DNA of 6,766 nucleotides from Candidatus Kapaibacterium sp. (GTDB taxonomy: Bacteria; Bacteroidota; Ignavibacteria; Kapaibacteriales; Kapaibacteriaceae): assembly GCA_030830285.1 (NCBI GenBank), contig JAURNF010000237.1, forward strand, positions 1 to 6,766. The letters are read 5' to 3'. The translations under genes were made by a program, and so were the position numbers. Below, piece after piece: positions 5,950 to 6,766 of this stretch; within the stretch, counting starts at the first letter, position 1; every line of letters starts with the position of its first letter. The notes beneath the pieces were generated by a model that was given only the letters and a program-made list of their open reading frames with translations, had not been told where the DNA came from and did no database searches.

Positions 5950-6766
5950 ACGCCGCACCCTCAAGCGTTGCTGGCAACCCTGTCTGCACCCAGTCACCGG
6001 CGATGCGGAGATTATCAACGCCAAATGCATCGCTGGCGAGTCGCTCAGTATTGGACAGTGGCGTGAAGATTGGTGTGGCTGTCTTTTCCTTGATCACCTG
6101 ACTGTGCACGAGGTCTATCCCGCGTAGCTGCTCAGGAAAGAGCATGCGAAGTTCTGCATCGCACGCCGACACGATGGCTTCGCGCTCCTGATTGGCTAGG
6201 TCACTGGCCGCACTGATTGTGAGCGCCACCAGACCGGGAGCGGTGCGCTGCTTGTTAAACACCCACTGTGTGACGGTTCCGAGCGTCGCGGTGAGATCAG
6301 CCGACATCCATTGCGTGCGGTACCAGAGGTAGACACTTACGATCGGACTGTGAGCAGGCTCGGCAAGTTCGACGCCTGGCTGGTGCGAGGCCGTCCATAA
6401 CCGCATCACTGCGCGCTGGGGAACACAGCTGATCACAGCATCAACGTCGGCGATCTCCTCGCCAGTACTGAGCATGACCGATTCCACACGATTGTCACGT
6501 ATCGTGAGACGCTCCACGGCAACACTGGTGCGCACTTCACCACCACGCTCGGCAATCCATGCTGGAAATGGTTCAAGCAAGTCACTCAACCCCCCGCGCG
6601 GAATCAGCAACTGCGAATCCTCGGGTCCACCGAGAAACGCGAGACGCATCACGGTACAAAACAGCTCGGCAGAGGCTTGGTGGATGGGTGCGTTCATCGT
6701 GGCCAGCACGATGGGCTCCCACAAGCGCTCCACAAGCAGGGGTGGTTGACGGTAGGCGGTGAACAG
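5909..6766 (-). CDS. hpnE: Hydroxysqualene dehydroxylase HpnE / squalene-associated FAD-dependent desaturase, C-terminal part
   Basis: The frame is open at the right window edge, so only the last 285 residues are present and the N-terminal FAD-binding Rossmann motif lies outside. GTG at 6733 is internal, not a start, because the conserved frame continues upstream to the edge (LFTAYRQPPL and onward). The LWEPIVLATMNAP segment followed by ASAELF is typical of HpnE. So is the C-terminal IAGDW-x-x-TGLPAT-x-EGA segment, which closes the FAD site in the amine-oxidase/phytoene-desaturase fold. HpnE works with HpnC and HpnD to turn farnesyl diphosphate into squalene: HpnE reduces hydroxysqualene to squalene for hopanoids or related lipids. 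A carotenoid desaturase of the same fold is the main alternative. The rest of the cluster, if present, would be beyond the right edge. It ends in TAG inside the PAP2 gene, with no terminator visible between them. Confidence 0.72.
   Translation of the reverse strand: MFTAYRQPPLLVERLWEPIVLATMNAPIHQASAELFCTVMRLAFLGGPEDSQLLIPRGGLSDLLEPFPAWIAERGGEVRTSVAVERLTIRDNRVESVMLSTGEEIADVDAVISCVPQRAVMRLWTASHQPGVELAEPAHSPIVSVYLWYRTQWMSADLTATLGTVTQWVFNKQRTAPGLVALTISAASDLANQEREAIVSACDAELRMLFPEQLRGIDLVHSQVIKEKTATPIFTPLSNTERLASDAFGVDNLRIAGDWVQTGLPATLEGAAFSGVLAASDLLSA

Noticed and set aside
5909..6733. GTG at 6733 as the start of the desaturase gene
   Set aside because: The family-like sequence continues upstream in frame to the window edge and the FAD-binding N-terminus is missing, so the gene is truncated by the window.

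Overview
The window carries five protein-coding genes, two of them cut by the window edges. It looks like ordinary chromosomal DNA from a Bacteroidota/Chlorobiota-related bacterium; a Kapabacteria-like or Ignavibacteria-like lineage is my guess. This placement is inference. It rests on a TTTG-N20-TAnnTTTY promoter of Bacteroidota type in front of one gene, the alphabet of the proteins, and a moderate GC content. Unlike many Bacteroidota, three of the genes have good Shine-Dalgarno (SD) sequences. I see no IS element, phage gene, CRISPR array, tRNA or rRNA.

Layout. (1) 1-792, minus strand: the N-terminal 264 residues of a single-pass membrane protein with a long extracytoplasmic part and a glutamate inside its transmembrane helix; function unknown, with GldM-like topology. 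(2) 793-881: a short gap that can fold, on the minus strand, into a compact RNA with a GAAA-capped hairpin. (3) 882-1262, minus: a small secreted cysteine-rich repeat protein with its own Bacteroidota-type promoter at 1329-1360. (4) 1406-1447: a strong intrinsic terminator for the next gene. (5) 1470-4946, minus: nrdJ, a long (1158 aa) adenosylcobalamin-dependent class II ribonucleotide reductase with all the usual active-site cysteines, a repeat-containing insert and a C-terminal cysteine-rich tail. (6) 4947-5382: a 436-base divergent intergenic region with two NrdR-box-like palindromes two helical turns apart, a cluster of GTAC-centred palindromes, and a 9-base complementarity between the far leader and the nrdJ Shine-Dalgarno. 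(7) 5383-5949, plus: a PAP2-family lipid phosphatase. (8) 5909-6766, minus: the C-terminal part of an HpnE-type hydroxysqualene dehydroxylase / FAD-dependent desaturase, overlapping the PAP2 gene tail to tail by 41 bases.

How they work together. nrdJ supplies dNTPs without oxygen or a metal-radical partner subunit but needs B12. Its upstream region looks regulated, both at the DNA level (NrdR-like sites) and possibly at the RNA level (SD-pairing leader). PAP2 and HpnE both act in isoprenoid/lipid metabolism at the membrane. They are transcribed towards each other, so they are not an operon. The cysteine-rich protein and the membrane protein downstream of it may be co-transcribed, because no terminator separates them. 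The most interesting unexplained parts are the nrdJ leader, the cysteine-rich repeat protein, and the possible RNA element at 814-875.
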